Shown here: piece after piece, positions 53,386 through 63,221 of the stretch
Numbering within the stretch: position 1 is the stretch's first letter
Layout: each line of letters begins with the position of its first letter
Source of the DNA: Tomitella gaofuii
GTDB lineage: Bacteria > Actinomycetota > Actinomycetes > Mycobacteriales > Mycobacteriaceae
Length of the DNA: 64,000 nucleotides
Assembly: GCF_014126825.1 (NCBI RefSeq)
Contig: NZ_CP059900.1
Coordinates: forward strand, 2,246,954-2,310,953
Direction: 5' to 3'
The notes under the pieces: generated by a model
What the model was told of the DNA's origin: nothing
The model's input: the letters and a program-made list of their open reading frames with translations, nothing else
Databases searched by the model: none
Made by a program: the position numbers and the translations under genes

Positions 53386-53418
53386 CGCCGGGCGTGCGCG
53401 GGCCGAGCACGCCCGGCG
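53386..53418. repeat. 12-bp perfect inverted repeat in the aspS/MOSC divergent gap
   Basis: CGCCGGGCGTGC (53386-53397) and GCACGCCCGGCG (53407-53418) with a 9-nt spacer. Position between divergent genes, beside the aspS -10, allows an operator or a cruciform; no factor known. Confidence 0.6.
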
Positions 53419-53529
53419 CCCCCGCGACGGCGGTGAGATCCGGAACACGCCGGCGCCCCGCGGGTGGATACGGTGCGCGCAGCGGGCACAGGCGATGCCG
53501 ACGCACGGTCAGGACGGAGATCAGCACAC

Positions 53530-54456
53530 ATGGGTTCGACGGCGGAGCATATGCGGGTCAGCGGGATCTGGCGGTATCCGGTGAAATCGCTCGGCGGCGA
53601 GCCGCTCACCCGGGCCCGGGTGGGCACGGACGGGCTCGCCGGCGACCACCAGTGGGCCGTCGTCGACGAGTCCACCGGCACCGTCGCCAGCGCCAAGCGC
53701 ACCCGGGTGTGGGGCTCGCTGCTGCAGTGCACCGCCCGCCTGGATCCGGACGCCGCGGACGCGGCCGACCACGCCGATCCGGCGGCGCTGATCATCACCA
53801 CGCCCGACGGCGTCGCCTCGGCCGGCGACGATCCTGCCACCCTCGCCCGGCTTTCCGCGCTGTGCGGCCGCCCGCTCCGGCTCCAGTCCGCCTCGACCGC
53901 CGACGCGGACAGCATGACCATGGAGATGGAATGGGCGCCCGAGACGCAGGCGGGCATGGAGGAGGCCATCGCATACTCCTCGGCCCGCGCCGTGCAGGAC
54001 GCCGGGTCCGCCGTCCCCGTCGGCGCGGTCCCCACCGGCGGCGGCCGCGGCCGCTCTTACGACCTCGCCCCCGTGCACCTGCTCACCACGTCGAGCGTGC
54101 GCAGGCTGATCGACGACGACACGCCGATCCGGGCGGCCGTACGACGGTTCCGGCCCAACATCGTCGTCGGCGGGGACGACTGGGACGACGGCTACGTGGA
54201 GGACGCGTGGCTCGCCGGGGCGCTCGAAGTCGGCGCGGCGGGGCTCGCCCCGACGATCCCGGTCGGCCGGTGCGTGATGGTGACCCTGCAGCACGGGGCC
54301 GTCGCCCGCGACAGGACGACGCTCCGGCGGATCGCCGCGCGGCACCGGATGGACGTCGGCTACGGCACCGCCGCCGCCCCCGCGTTGGGGATCTACGCCG
54401 ATGTGGACCGGCCGGCCGCAGTGCGCGTGGGCGATGTCGTGCGCGTCCAGGGATGA
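53530..54456 (+). CDS. MOSC domain-containing protein
   Basis: 308 residues. N-terminal MOSC beta-barrel (MRVSGIWRYPVKSLGGEPL, GLAGDHQWAVVD) followed by the C-terminal MOSC domain (RRFRPNIVVGGDDWDDGYVEDAW, IPVGRCVMVTLQHG). The family binds the molybdenum cofactor or moves sulfur; the conserved Cys near the end (VGRCVM) fits Mo-cofactor binding as in mARC-like proteins. Partner enzyme not identifiable here. ATG at 53530; ATG 53551 with GGAG close by is an alternative start. Confidence 0.88.
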   Translation: MGSTAEHMRVSGIWRYPVKSLGGEPLTRARVGTDGLAGDHQWAVVDESTGTVASAKRTRVWGSLLQCTARLDPDAADAADHADPAALIITTPDGVASAGDDPATLARLSALCGRPLRLQSASTADADSMTMEMEWAPETQAGMEEAIAYSSARAVQDAGSAVPVGAVPTGGGRGRSYDLAPVHLLTTSSVRRLIDDDTPIRAAVRRFRPNIVVGGDDWDDGYVEDAWLAGALEVGAAGLAPTIPVGRCVMVTLQHGAVARDRTTLRRIAARHRMDVGYGTAAAPALGIYADVDRPAAVRVGDVVRVQG

Positions 54457-54757
54457 GGGCCGGGCCGCGGTGGTGACCGCAGTGCGCAGGTGACCACTCG
54501 CGCGCCGTGCGGCGCGAAGATCCACCGGCGCGCCACAGAATGTCCCCTGAAATCCATAGGCCGTACCGGTGGGTGGGACCCGCCTGGCACGGATCACCTT
54601 CGGCGCGCATCGTGGCGCCTGCCGCTTGTGCGGCCGCCCCCGTCCCCCGCCCGTCGGCGCCGCCTCCGCCGCACCCTCCCGACCGGCTGGCCGCGGCAGT
54701 GCCGGCCAGGCGTCAGGGCCGGCGAGGTGTCCGACGATCCCCGCAAGGAGTCCCACG
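54457..54757. other. 301-bp gap between MOSC and MFS genes
   Basis: No gene supported. TCGCGC/GCGCGA (around 54499-54518) could form a short terminator stem for the MOSC gene. The last 30 bp hold the MFS gene's Shine-Dalgarno AGGAG. Confidence 0.4.
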
Positions 54758-56275
54758 ATGACGACCGCTCCGCCGACGCCCGCCCCGGACGCCCCGGACG
54801 GCGGCTGGACTCCGCGCCTGGGGTTCTCGCTGCTGTCGATGGTGCTCATCCTCGAGCTGCTCAGCGCCAGCTACCTCATGATCTCGATGGCGCTGCCGAC
54901 CATCTCCCAGCACTATGAGACCGATCAGACCGCCTGGATGATGACCGGGTTCCTGCTGGTGGGAGCGGTGAGCGCCCCGCTGCTGGGCAAGGCCGCGGAC
55001 ATGGTGGGCAAGCGGAAGGTGCTGCTGGCGTGCGTCGCGGTGGCGACGGTCGGCTTCCTCGTCTCGGCGGTGGCGCCCACCTACGGGATCATGATCGTGG
55101 GCCGCGCCCTAGGCGGCTTCCTCATCCCGCCGCTGTTCCTCACCTATTCGCTGATCCGCGACGTCTTCCCGCAGCGGACCGTCGCGCTGGCGGTGAGCAT
55201 CTCCACGGCCGGAATGGGCCTGGTCGCCATCCCCACCCCGTTCCTCGCCGGCTGGCTCATCGACGACTTCGGCTGGCGCAGCATGTTCTGGTTCTGCACG
55301 ATCATCCTCGCGGTGATGGGCGTGCTCGTCCGGATCAGCACCCCGGAGACCCCCGTGCGCATCCGGTCGCACATCGACATCACCGGCGCGGTGCTCATCG
55401 GCGGCGGGCTCGCCGGCATCCTTCTGGGCGTGAGCTTCGGGCCCACCTGGGGCTGGTCCGCGCCGGGCACGCTCGTCGCGCTCGTCGGCGGAGTGGTGCT
55501 GCTGGCCGCGTGGCTGGTCTCCGCGTCGAAGATCCCCGAGCCGCTGGTCCGCCTGTCGCTGCTGCGGCGCCGGTCCGTGTTGCTCATCGTCGTCTCGGCC
55601 GGCTGCATCTACGGCGTGAGCACGCTGTTCAGCACCATCCTGCCGTACGTCGTGATGATGTCGGACAAGCTGGGCCTGGGCTACGGGTTCGGCGTCGACC
55701 ACGAGGGGTTCGCCGTCTTCCAGGTGCCCACCGGCGGTATGACGATGGTCGGCGGACTCATCGTCGGCTTCCTCGTCGGCCGCGGCACCCGGCCCCGCCT
55801 GACGATGGCGGCCGGCATGCTCGTCGCCGGGGTGGGCGCCGCGCTGTCCGGCATCAACCTCGCGAGCGAGCCGTACCTGCTGGTGTGCGCGGGCCTGGTG
55901 GGCCTGGGCATGGGCCTCGCCTACGCGTCGATCCCCAACCTGCTCATCGAGGCCGTCGCCCCGCAGCTGCAGGCCTCCACCGCGAGCATCGTCGCGGCCG
56001 TGCAGAGCGTGTTCCCCGGCATCCTGTCGGTGATCATGTTCACCGTCCTCAACGGCTCGTTCAAGGCGGATCTGCCGGCGGAGATCACCCAGGGCGCCGC
56101 GTTCTACACCTCGCAGGGCTGGACGGTCGCGTTCCTGATGACGGCGGCGGTGGCCCTGGCAGGCCTGGTCGCGGCCGTGCTGCTGCCGAAGAGGTTCGCC
56201 CAGGCGACGGCGGAGGGCCCTGCCGAGGCGGGTGCGCCGGCTCCCGCCGAGGAGGCCGTGGCCGCGGGGGCCTGA
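54758..56275 (+). CDS. MFS transporter, 14-TM (DHA2-like) drug/metabolite exporter
   Basis: 505 residues with 14 predicted transmembrane helices, the DHA2 topology. Between helices 2 and 3 is the MFS signature GKAADMVGKRKVL, and helix 5 carries the antiporter-type STAGMGLVAIPTPFLAG. The N- and C-terminal ends are Ala/Pro-rich. ATG at 54758 has AGGAG seven nt upstream. Likely proton-driven efflux; substrate unknown. No regulator gene is adjacent, so specificity cannot be inferred from context. Confidence 0.9.
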   Translation: MTTAPPTPAPDAPDGGWTPRLGFSLLSMVLILELLSASYLMISMALPTISQHYETDQTAWMMTGFLLVGAVSAPLLGKAADMVGKRKVLLACVAVATVGFLVSAVAPTYGIMIVGRALGGFLIPPLFLTYSLIRDVFPQRTVALAVSISTAGMGLVAIPTPFLAGWLIDDFGWRSMFWFCTIILAVMGVLVRISTPETPVRIRSHIDITGAVLIGGGLAGILLGVSFGPTWGWSAPGTLVALVGGVVLLAAWLVSASKIPEPLVRLSLLRRRSVLLIVVSAGCIYGVSTLFSTILPYVVMMSDKLGLGYGFGVDHEGFAVFQVPTGGMTMVGGLIVGFLVGRGTRPRLTMAAGMLVAGVGAALSGINLASEPYLLVCAGLVGLGMGLAYASIPNLLIEAVAPQLQASTASIVAAVQSVFPGILSVIMFTVLNGSFKADLPAEITQGAAFYTSQGWTVAFLMTAAVALAGLVAAVLLPKRFAQATAEGPAEAGAPAPAEEAVAAGA

Positions 56276-56325
56276 CCACGGGGCGCCCTCAGCCGAAACC
56301 ACCACGGCGCGGCGGGCGTTCCGGT

Positions 56326-56331
56326 TAGCGT
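56326..56331 (+). promoter_or_regulatory. Candidate -10 for poxB
   Basis: TAGCGT (TANNNT) 36 bp upstream of the poxB ATG, in the 92-bp gap after the MFS gene. -35 not clear. Confidence 0.3.
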
Positions 56332-56367
56332 GGCGGCATCACCCGCCGCCCCACGCAAGGATCCGCC

Positions 56368-58119
56368 ATGGCCAGGACGGTCGCAGACCAGCTCGTCAAG
56401 TCCCTCGTCGACGCCGGCGTCCGCCGCATCTACGGAATCGTCGGCGACAGCCTCAACCCCGTCGTCGACGCGGTGCGGCGCACCGGCGGCGCCGCGCAGG
56501 GCGGCATCGACTGGGTGCACGTGCGCCACGAGGAGGCGGCGGCCTTCGCCGCCTCGGCCGAGGCGCAGACGACGGGCCGGCTGGCGGTGTGCGCCGGGTC
56601 GTGCGGGCCGGGCAACCTGCACCTGATCAACGGGCTCTACGACGCGCACCGGTCCGGCGCCCCCGTGCTGGCGATCGCCTCGCACATCCCCAGCACCGAG
56701 ATCGGGCGCGGGTACTTCCAGGAGACCCACCCGGACCGGCTCTTCGTCGAGTGCTCGCTGTACTGCGAGCTGGTGTCCACCACGGACCAGGCGCCGCACC
56801 TGTTCCGTGCGGCCATCCAGGCGGCGTCGGCCGACGACGGCGTCGCGGTGGTGACGCTGCCCGGCGACATCGCCTCGCAGCCCGCCACCGCGCCGCTCCC
56901 GCCGGTCGCCCTGCCGGCCCCGTCCACCCTGGTGCCGGACGACGACGCCGTGCGGATGCTCGCCGACGCGGCCAACGCGGCGGAGAAGGTCGCGATCTTC
57001 GCCGGCTACGGCGCCCGCGATGCGCACGACGACGTGGTGGCGCTCGCCGACGCCCTCGGCGCGCCGGTGGGCCACTCTTTGCGAGGCAAGGACTTCATCC
57101 AGTACGACAACCCGTTCGACGTGGGCATGACGGGTCTGCTGGGTTACGGCGCCGCGCACGCCGGCATCCACGACGCCGATCTGCTGGTCCTGCTCGGCAC
57201 CGACTTCCCGTATTCGCAGTTCCTGCCCGACGACGTGGCCACCGCCCAGGTGGACACGTGCGCGTCGGTGATCGGGCGGCGCACCCCGGTGCAGTTCCCG
57301 GTGCACGGCGATGTGGGGGCCACCGTGCGGGCGCTGCTGCCGCGGATCCGCCGCAAGACAGACCGCGGCTACCTGGAGCGCTGGCGCAAGCGGCACGACG
57401 CGATCATGACGAAGTCCGTCGGCGCCTACACGCAGGACGTCGAGCACCTCGTACCAATCCACCCCGAGTACGTGGCGTCGATCCTCGACGAGGTGGCCGC
57501 GGACGACGCGGTGTTCTCCGCGGACACGGGCATGTGCAACGTGTGGGCCGCGCGCTACCTCACCCCCAACGGTCGGCGCCGGTTCCTCGCGTCCTCGCTG
57601 CACGGTTCGATGGCCAATGCGCTGCCGCACTGCATCGGCGCGCAACTGGCGCATCCCGGACGGCAGGTGGTGTCGATCTCCGGTGACGGCGGTCTGTCGA
57701 TGCTGCTGTCCGAGCTCATCACCGTCGGCTCGTACCGGATCCCCGTCAAGATCGTCGTGTTCGACAATTCCACGCTGGGCATGGTCAAGGCGGAGATGCT
57801 GGTGGACGGGCTGCCGGACTTCGGTGTGGATGTGCCGCAGGTGGATTACCGCGGTATCGCCGCGGCGGCCGGCATCGACGCGCAGCGCGTGGACGAGCCG
57901 GAGCAGGTGCGCGGCGCGCTCGAGCGGGCGATGGCCGTGGACGGTCCGGCGTTGGTGCAGGTGATCACCGACCCGCGGGCGCTGTCGATGCCGCCCACCG
58001 TCACCGGCGCGCAGATCAAGGGGTTCGCGCTGGCGATGTCCAAGGTGGTCGTGGGCGGGGGCATGGGCGAGGCCGTGAGTCTGGCAAAGTCCAACCTGCG
58101 CAACATCCCCCGGCCGTGA
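56368..58119 (+). CDS. poxB: Pyruvate dehydrogenase (quinone) / pyruvate oxidase
   Basis: Thiamine-diphosphate and FAD flavoprotein that converts pyruvate to acetate and CO2 and passes electrons to membrane quinone. It has 583 residues. N-terminal Pyr domain with the cofactor-activating Glu in VRHEEAAAFA, GSCGPGNLHLINGLYDA, central FAD domain (IFAGYGARD, LLGTDFPYSQF), and C-terminal PP domain with GDGGLSM...VFDNSTLGM binding Mg-ThDP. The end (VVVGGGMGEAVSLAKSNLR) resembles the lipid-activated tail of PoxB/Pqo. ATG at 56368, AAGGA six nt upstream. Confidence 0.93.
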   Translation: MARTVADQLVKSLVDAGVRRIYGIVGDSLNPVVDAVRRTGGAAQGGIDWVHVRHEEAAAFAASAEAQTTGRLAVCAGSCGPGNLHLINGLYDAHRSGAPVLAIASHIPSTEIGRGYFQETHPDRLFVECSLYCELVSTTDQAPHLFRAAIQAASADDGVAVVTLPGDIASQPATAPLPPVALPAPSTLVPDDDAVRMLADAANAAEKVAIFAGYGARDAHDDVVALADALGAPVGHSLRGKDFIQYDNPFDVGMTGLLGYGAAHAGIHDADLLVLLGTDFPYSQFLPDDVATAQVDTCASVIGRRTPVQFPVHGDVGATVRALLPRIRRKTDRGYLERWRKRHDAIMTKSVGAYTQDVEHLVPIHPEYVASILDEVAADDAVFSADTGMCNVWAARYLTPNGRRRFLASSLHGSMANALPHCIGAQLAHPGRQVVSISGDGGLSMLLSELITVGSYRIPVKIVVFDNSTLGMVKAEMLVDGLPDFGVDVPQVDYRGIAAAAGIDAQRVDEPEQVRGALERAMAVDGPALVQVITDPRALSMPPTVTGAQIKGFALAMSKVVVGGGMGEAVSLAKSNLRNIPRP

Positions 58120-58140
58120 CGGTCGGACCGGCTCCGATGG

Positions 58141-59883
<1,743 letters not shown>

Positions 59884-59994
59884 GAGTTCTCGCGCACCTT
59901 TCCGCTTGCACCGGATCCGTGTCCGAGCCTATCGGCCGGAACCGGGATCGCGTGACGGCTCGACACTCGCGGGATGCGCAGCACAATGGGCCGC

Positions 59995-60387
59995 ATGGAC
60001 ATACTCAGTGGAAGGATCCTGCTGCGGCCGTCGGACCTGTCCGCGTCGCAGTCGTTCTACCGGGACACGCTCGGTCTGGCCGTCGCCCGCGAGTTCGGGG
60101 CGCCGGACCACCCGGGAATCGTGTTCTTCCTCGGCGGCGCGCTGCTCGAGGTGTCGGGTTCCGGGCCCGCGGGCGGACGGGACGGGATGGAGCTGTGGAT
60201 GCAGGTCCGCGACGTCCGCGCCGAGCACACGCGCCTCGCCGCGGCCGGTGTCACGGTGCTGCGCGCGCCGCGGACCGAGCCGTGGGGGCTGATCGAGATG
60301 TGGATCGCCGACCCGGACGGGGTGCGGATCGCGGTGGTGCAGATCCCCGACGACCACCCGCTGCGGCGCGACGTCCGGAACCTGTGA
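59995..60387 (+). CDS. VOC (glyoxalase/bleomycin-resistance fold) family protein
   Basis: 130 residues, one pair of beta-alpha-beta-beta-beta modules. LLRPSDLSASQSFYRDTLGL and the C-terminal EMWIADPDGVRIAVVQIP are typical VOC edges; metal-ligand positions include the Glu of the last strand. Substrate unknown: such proteins may be dioxygenases, lyases or binding proteins. ATG at 59995 starts the common MDILSGRILLRP; an ATG seven codons earlier is possible. Divergent from dhaKL; a terminator hairpin follows its stop. Confidence 0.85.
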   Translation: MDILSGRILLRPSDLSASQSFYRDTLGLAVAREFGAPDHPGIVFFLGGALLEVSGSGPAGGRDGMELWMQVRDVRAEHTRLAAAGVTVLRAPRTEPWGLIEMWIADPDGVRIAVVQIPDDHPLRRDVRNL

Positions 60388-60388
60388 A

Positions 60389-60410
60389 CCGCCCGGGGCG
60401 CTCCGGGCGG
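60389..60410 (+). terminator. Terminator of the VOC gene
   Basis: CCGCCCGG (60389-60396) pairs perfectly with CCGGGCGG (60403-60410) around a 6-nt loop, starting one base after the stop codon. Confidence 0.55.
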
Positions 60411-60501
60411 CCGCGTATGTGACCGCCGCCCCACCTCCGCATGGCCGCCGGGCGGCGAGGACCGAAGAGTACGCGTATCCGACACCGTCCGGCATCCGGC
60501 A

Positions 60502-60519
60502 GTTTGCCGTTCGTTCACT
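60502..60519 (+). promoter_or_regulatory. Candidate Pho box upstream of the phosphate symporter
   Basis: GTTTGCC-GTTC-GTTCACT is two 7-nt half-sites with a 4-nt spacer, resembling the actinobacterial PhoP/RegX3 direct repeat GTTCACC-N4-GTTCACC (5/7 and 6/7). A reverse GTTCACCC follows at 60538-60545. It lies 60-80 bp upstream of the symporter start. Confidence 0.4.
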
Positions 60520-60580
60520 TGGCACTGCCAGCATCACGGGTGAACCGACTGGAACACCGACTACGACACAGGAGTCGTCG

Positions 60581-61846
60581 ATGCTGGAAGCCGGCCGCCG
60601 CGCGGGAGGAACCGTCCTCTCCGAGACCACGGCGGATGAGATCCCGACCGGGCAGGGCCCCACGCCCCGCCCGTCGGCCGCTCCCCGCCCCGCCCCCTCC
60701 GCGCCCCAGGTGCCCGGTCGCCGCGCCACCATCACCCGATGGCTGGGCGTGGCCGCGATGCTGTACCTGCTCATCTGCGCGATCGGCGTCATCGGCGACG
60801 GATTCAACGGCCTCGGCGCGGGCACGGCCGAGAACCTGTTCGACTTCGCCACGAACCCGATCATCGGCCTGTTCGTCGGCATCCTCGTCACCGCGATCAT
60901 CCAGTCGTCCTCCACCACCACGACGCTCGTCGTCACCGCGGTGGGCACCGGGATGATGCCGGTGTCGGTGGCGGTGCCGATGATCATGGGCGCCAACATC
61001 GGCACCTCGGTGACGAACACCCTGGCCTCGCTGGGGCATGTGGGGAACAAGGCCGAGTTCCGCCGGGCGTTCGCCGCGTCGACGGTGCACGACTTCTTCA
61101 ACCTCACGGCGGTGGCCATCCTGCTGCCGCTGGAGCTGCTCTTCCACCCGCTCGAACGGCTTTCCGGCATGCTCGCCGGCTTCGCCTACGGCACCGTGCT
61201 GCCCGACCCGGACAACGCCGACATCATCGGCACCGTCTCCAGCCCGGTGGTCGACGCCCTGGGCATGCAGGGTGCGCTGGGCGTGCTCGGCGGCGGCACC
61301 GTGAGCGCCGTGGCGACGATCGTGCTGGGCGTCGCGCTGATCTTCCTCGCGGTCCGCTACATGGGCAAGCTGCTGCAGGTGCTCATGGTCGGCAAGGCCA
61401 AGGCGGTCCTCGAGCGCACCGTCGGCGGCAACCCGATCGTCGCGATGGGCGCGGGCGCGGGGGTCACCGCGGTCATCCAGTCGTCGTCCGTCACCACGTC
61501 GATGCTCGTGCCGTTCGCCGGCTCCGGCGCGCTCACCACCAAGCAGATCTATCCGCTCACGCTCGGCGCGAACGTGGGCACCACCATCACGGCGCTGCTG
61601 GCGGCGTTCGCGATCACCGGCGGCGACGCGCAGCTGGCGCTGCAGGCCGCGTTCGTACACGTGCTGTTCAACGTGATCGGCATCCTCATCATCTACGGGC
61701 TGCCGTTCCTGCGGTGGGTGCCGGTGCGCTGCGCCGAGATCCTCGCCGCGGTGGCCAGCGAGCACAAGTCCATCGCCGCCGCATGGGTCATCACGGTGTT
61801 CCTCGCGATCCCCGCACTCGGCGTGTTCATCTACACCCTCCTCTAG
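60581..61846 (+). CDS. nptA: Na+/phosphate symporter (Na/Pi cotransporter family)
   Basis: 421 residues. A ~50-residue Pro-rich cytosolic N-terminus precedes about 8-9 membrane helices. The duplicated PF02690 core shows both QSSS motifs, TAIIQSSSTTTTLVV and TAVIQSSSVTTSMLV, each followed by a conserved small-residue helix (MGANIGTSVTNTL, LGANVGTTITALL), as in SLC34/NptA transporters. No PhoU-like C-terminal domain. ATG at 60581 with GGAG seven nt upstream. A possible Pho box and a following terminator make it a single-gene unit. Confidence 0.92.
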   Translation: MLEAGRRAGGTVLSETTADEIPTGQGPTPRPSAAPRPAPSAPQVPGRRATITRWLGVAAMLYLLICAIGVIGDGFNGLGAGTAENLFDFATNPIIGLFVGILVTAIIQSSSTTTTLVVTAVGTGMMPVSVAVPMIMGANIGTSVTNTLASLGHVGNKAEFRRAFAASTVHDFFNLTAVAILLPLELLFHPLERLSGMLAGFAYGTVLPDPDNADIIGTVSSPVVDALGMQGALGVLGGGTVSAVATIVLGVALIFLAVRYMGKLLQVLMVGKAKAVLERTVGGNPIVAMGAGAGVTAVIQSSSVTTSMLVPFAGSGALTTKQIYPLTLGANVGTTITALLAAFAITGGDAQLALQAAFVHVLFNVIGILIIYGLPFLRWVPVRCAEILAAVASEHKSIAAAWVITVFLAIPALGVFIYTLL

Positions 61847-61859
61847 GATCTCCGCACTG

Positions 61860-61892
61860 ATCGGGCCGGACTCCGCAGGGGTCCGGCCCGAT
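61860..61892 (+). terminator. Terminator of nptA
   Basis: A perfect 12-bp stem (61860-61871 with 61881-61892) and 9-nt loop, 13 bp after the nptA stop; no U-tract. Confidence 0.7.
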
Positions 61893-61941
61893 GCGCATCC
61901 CGCGTCCGGCACCCGGTCGACGCCTCGTGTTCACCTTCTGT

Positions 61942-61947
61942 TAACCT
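61942..61947 (+). promoter_or_regulatory. Candidate -10 for the small ORF
   Basis: TAACCT (TANNNT), 54 bp upstream of the ATG at 62001; TCGACG 19 bp upstream of it is a weak -35. Confidence 0.3.
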
Positions 61948-62000
61948 AGGTGCACAAAGACGACGAGCAGCCGACGAAACGGGGCTGCGGAGGTGATGAC

Positions 62001-62147
62001 ATGGTGCAGCGACGAGGCGACGCGATGACCGCCGAGGGGCGACTGGCGCTGGCGCACGCCCAGATCGCGCTGCTCCCGGACGACCTGTCCCGCACCCGCG
62101 GTCACTGGGGCGATTTGCGACAGTTCCTCCACGCCCTCGCCGCCTGA
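62001..62147 (+). CDS. Hypothetical small protein, 48 residues
   Basis: Not a family I recognise. ATG at 62001 has an excellent GGAGG seven nt upstream, and a -10-like element lies ahead. The product is soluble and helical-looking: a basic start (MVQRRGDAMTAEGR) then LALAHAQIALLPDDLSRTRG and HWGDLRQFLHALAA. It ends 15 bp before the convergent lplA. An upstream in-frame ATG at 61950 has no Shine-Dalgarno. Reality as a gene rests on the ribosome-binding site and location. Confidence 0.5.
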   Translation: MVQRRGDAMTAEGRLALAHAQIALLPDDLSRTRGHWGDLRQFLHALAA

Positions 62148-62162
62148 TCGCGCGCGTCTGCT

Positions 62163-63212
62163 CTACGGGACGCGGCGCGTCCACTCCCTGCTGGAGAACT
62201 TGCTGTCCACCAGTTCCCGCGCCCGGGCCAGCTCGGCCTCGGTGTAGTCGGCATCCCGGGTGGCGTAGTGCGCCCGGAAGTGCGCGGCGAACGCGTCGAT
62301 GATGTCGGCGCGCGCCATGCCGGTCTGCGAGCGCATAGGGTCCACACGCTTGGCCGCGCTGCGGATGCCCTTGTCGGAGAGCTTCTCCTTGCCCACCCGC
62401 AGGACCTGGCCCATCTTCTCCGCGTCGATGTCGTACGCCATCGTCACGTGGTGCAGCACGGCGCCGGAGGCGAATCGCTTCTGCGCCGCGCCGGCGATCT
62501 TGCCCTTGTCGGAGGCGATGTCGTTGAGCGGCACGTAGCGGGCGGTGATGCCGACGTCGGCGAGCGCGCCCATCACCCACTGGTCGAGGAACTCGTAGGA
62601 GCGCTCGAAGCTGAGCCCCTCCACCAGCGAGGCGGGCACCGCCAACGAATACGTGATGCAATTGCCCGGCTCCATGAACATGGCGCCGCCGCCGGAGATG
62701 CGCCGCACGATACCGATACCGTGACGCTCCGCGGCCGCCTCGTCCACCTCGTTGCGCACCGATTGGAACGAGCCGATCACCACCAGCGGCGAGTCCCAGT
62801 CCCAGAACCGCAGCGTGGGCGGGCGCTCGCCCAGTGCCACTTCCCGGCTGATGACCTCGTCGAGCGCCACGTGCATCGCCGGGTCCAGCACGGCCGGGTC
62901 GATGACGTCGAAGGTGTGGTCCTGCCAGCCGGTCGCCCGCCCCAGCGCACGCCGGATCGCGATGCCCACCGACTCCGGGGTGAAGCCGATCATCGACACG
63001 TCCGGACTCAGCGCCCCGCTGATCGCCTGCCCCAGCTGGGCCGCGTCGGCGGTGACGGGCATCCCGGTGACCGCCGCGTTGAGATCCTCCAGGGCGTCGT
63101 CGGGTTCCAGGAAGAAATCGCCGGACACGTGCACCCGCGACAGCCGCCCGTCGTCCACGTCCACCTCGGCCGCGACCAGCTTGCCGCCGGGCACCTTGTA
63201 CTCACCGCGCAT
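62163..63212 (-). CDS. lplA: Lipoate-protein ligase A, accessory domain at the N-terminus
   Basis: Attaches lipoate to E2 and GcvH proteins using ATP. 349 residues. The first ~85 residues ([34 protein letters not shown]) match the accessory domain found at the C-terminus of E. coli LplA. The catalytic domain follows: PPTLRFWDWDSPLVVIG, RRISGGGAMFMEPGN and SDKGKIAGAAQKR with the adenylate-binding Lys. So the two domains are in permuted order, also known in other actinobacteria. ATG at 63212, nine bp after the WYL gene; probably co-transcribed. Confidence 0.92.
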   Translation of the reverse strand: MRGEYKVPGGKLVAAEVDVDDGRLSRVHVSGDFFLEPDDALEDLNAAVTGMPVTADAAQLGQAISGALSPDVSMIGFTPESVGIAIRRALGRATGWQDHTFDVIDPAVLDPAMHVALDEVISREVALGERPPTLRFWDWDSPLVVIGSFQSVRNEVDEAAAERHGIGIVRRISGGGAMFMEPGNCITYSLAVPASLVEGLSFERSYEFLDQWVMGALADVGITARYVPLNDIASDKGKIAGAAQKRFASGAVLHHVTMAYDIDAEKMGQVLRVGKEKLSDKGIRSAAKRVDPMRSQTGMARADIIDAFAAHFRAHYATRDADYTEAELARARELVDSKFSSREWTRRVP

Positions 63213-63221
63213 GGCCCCAAC

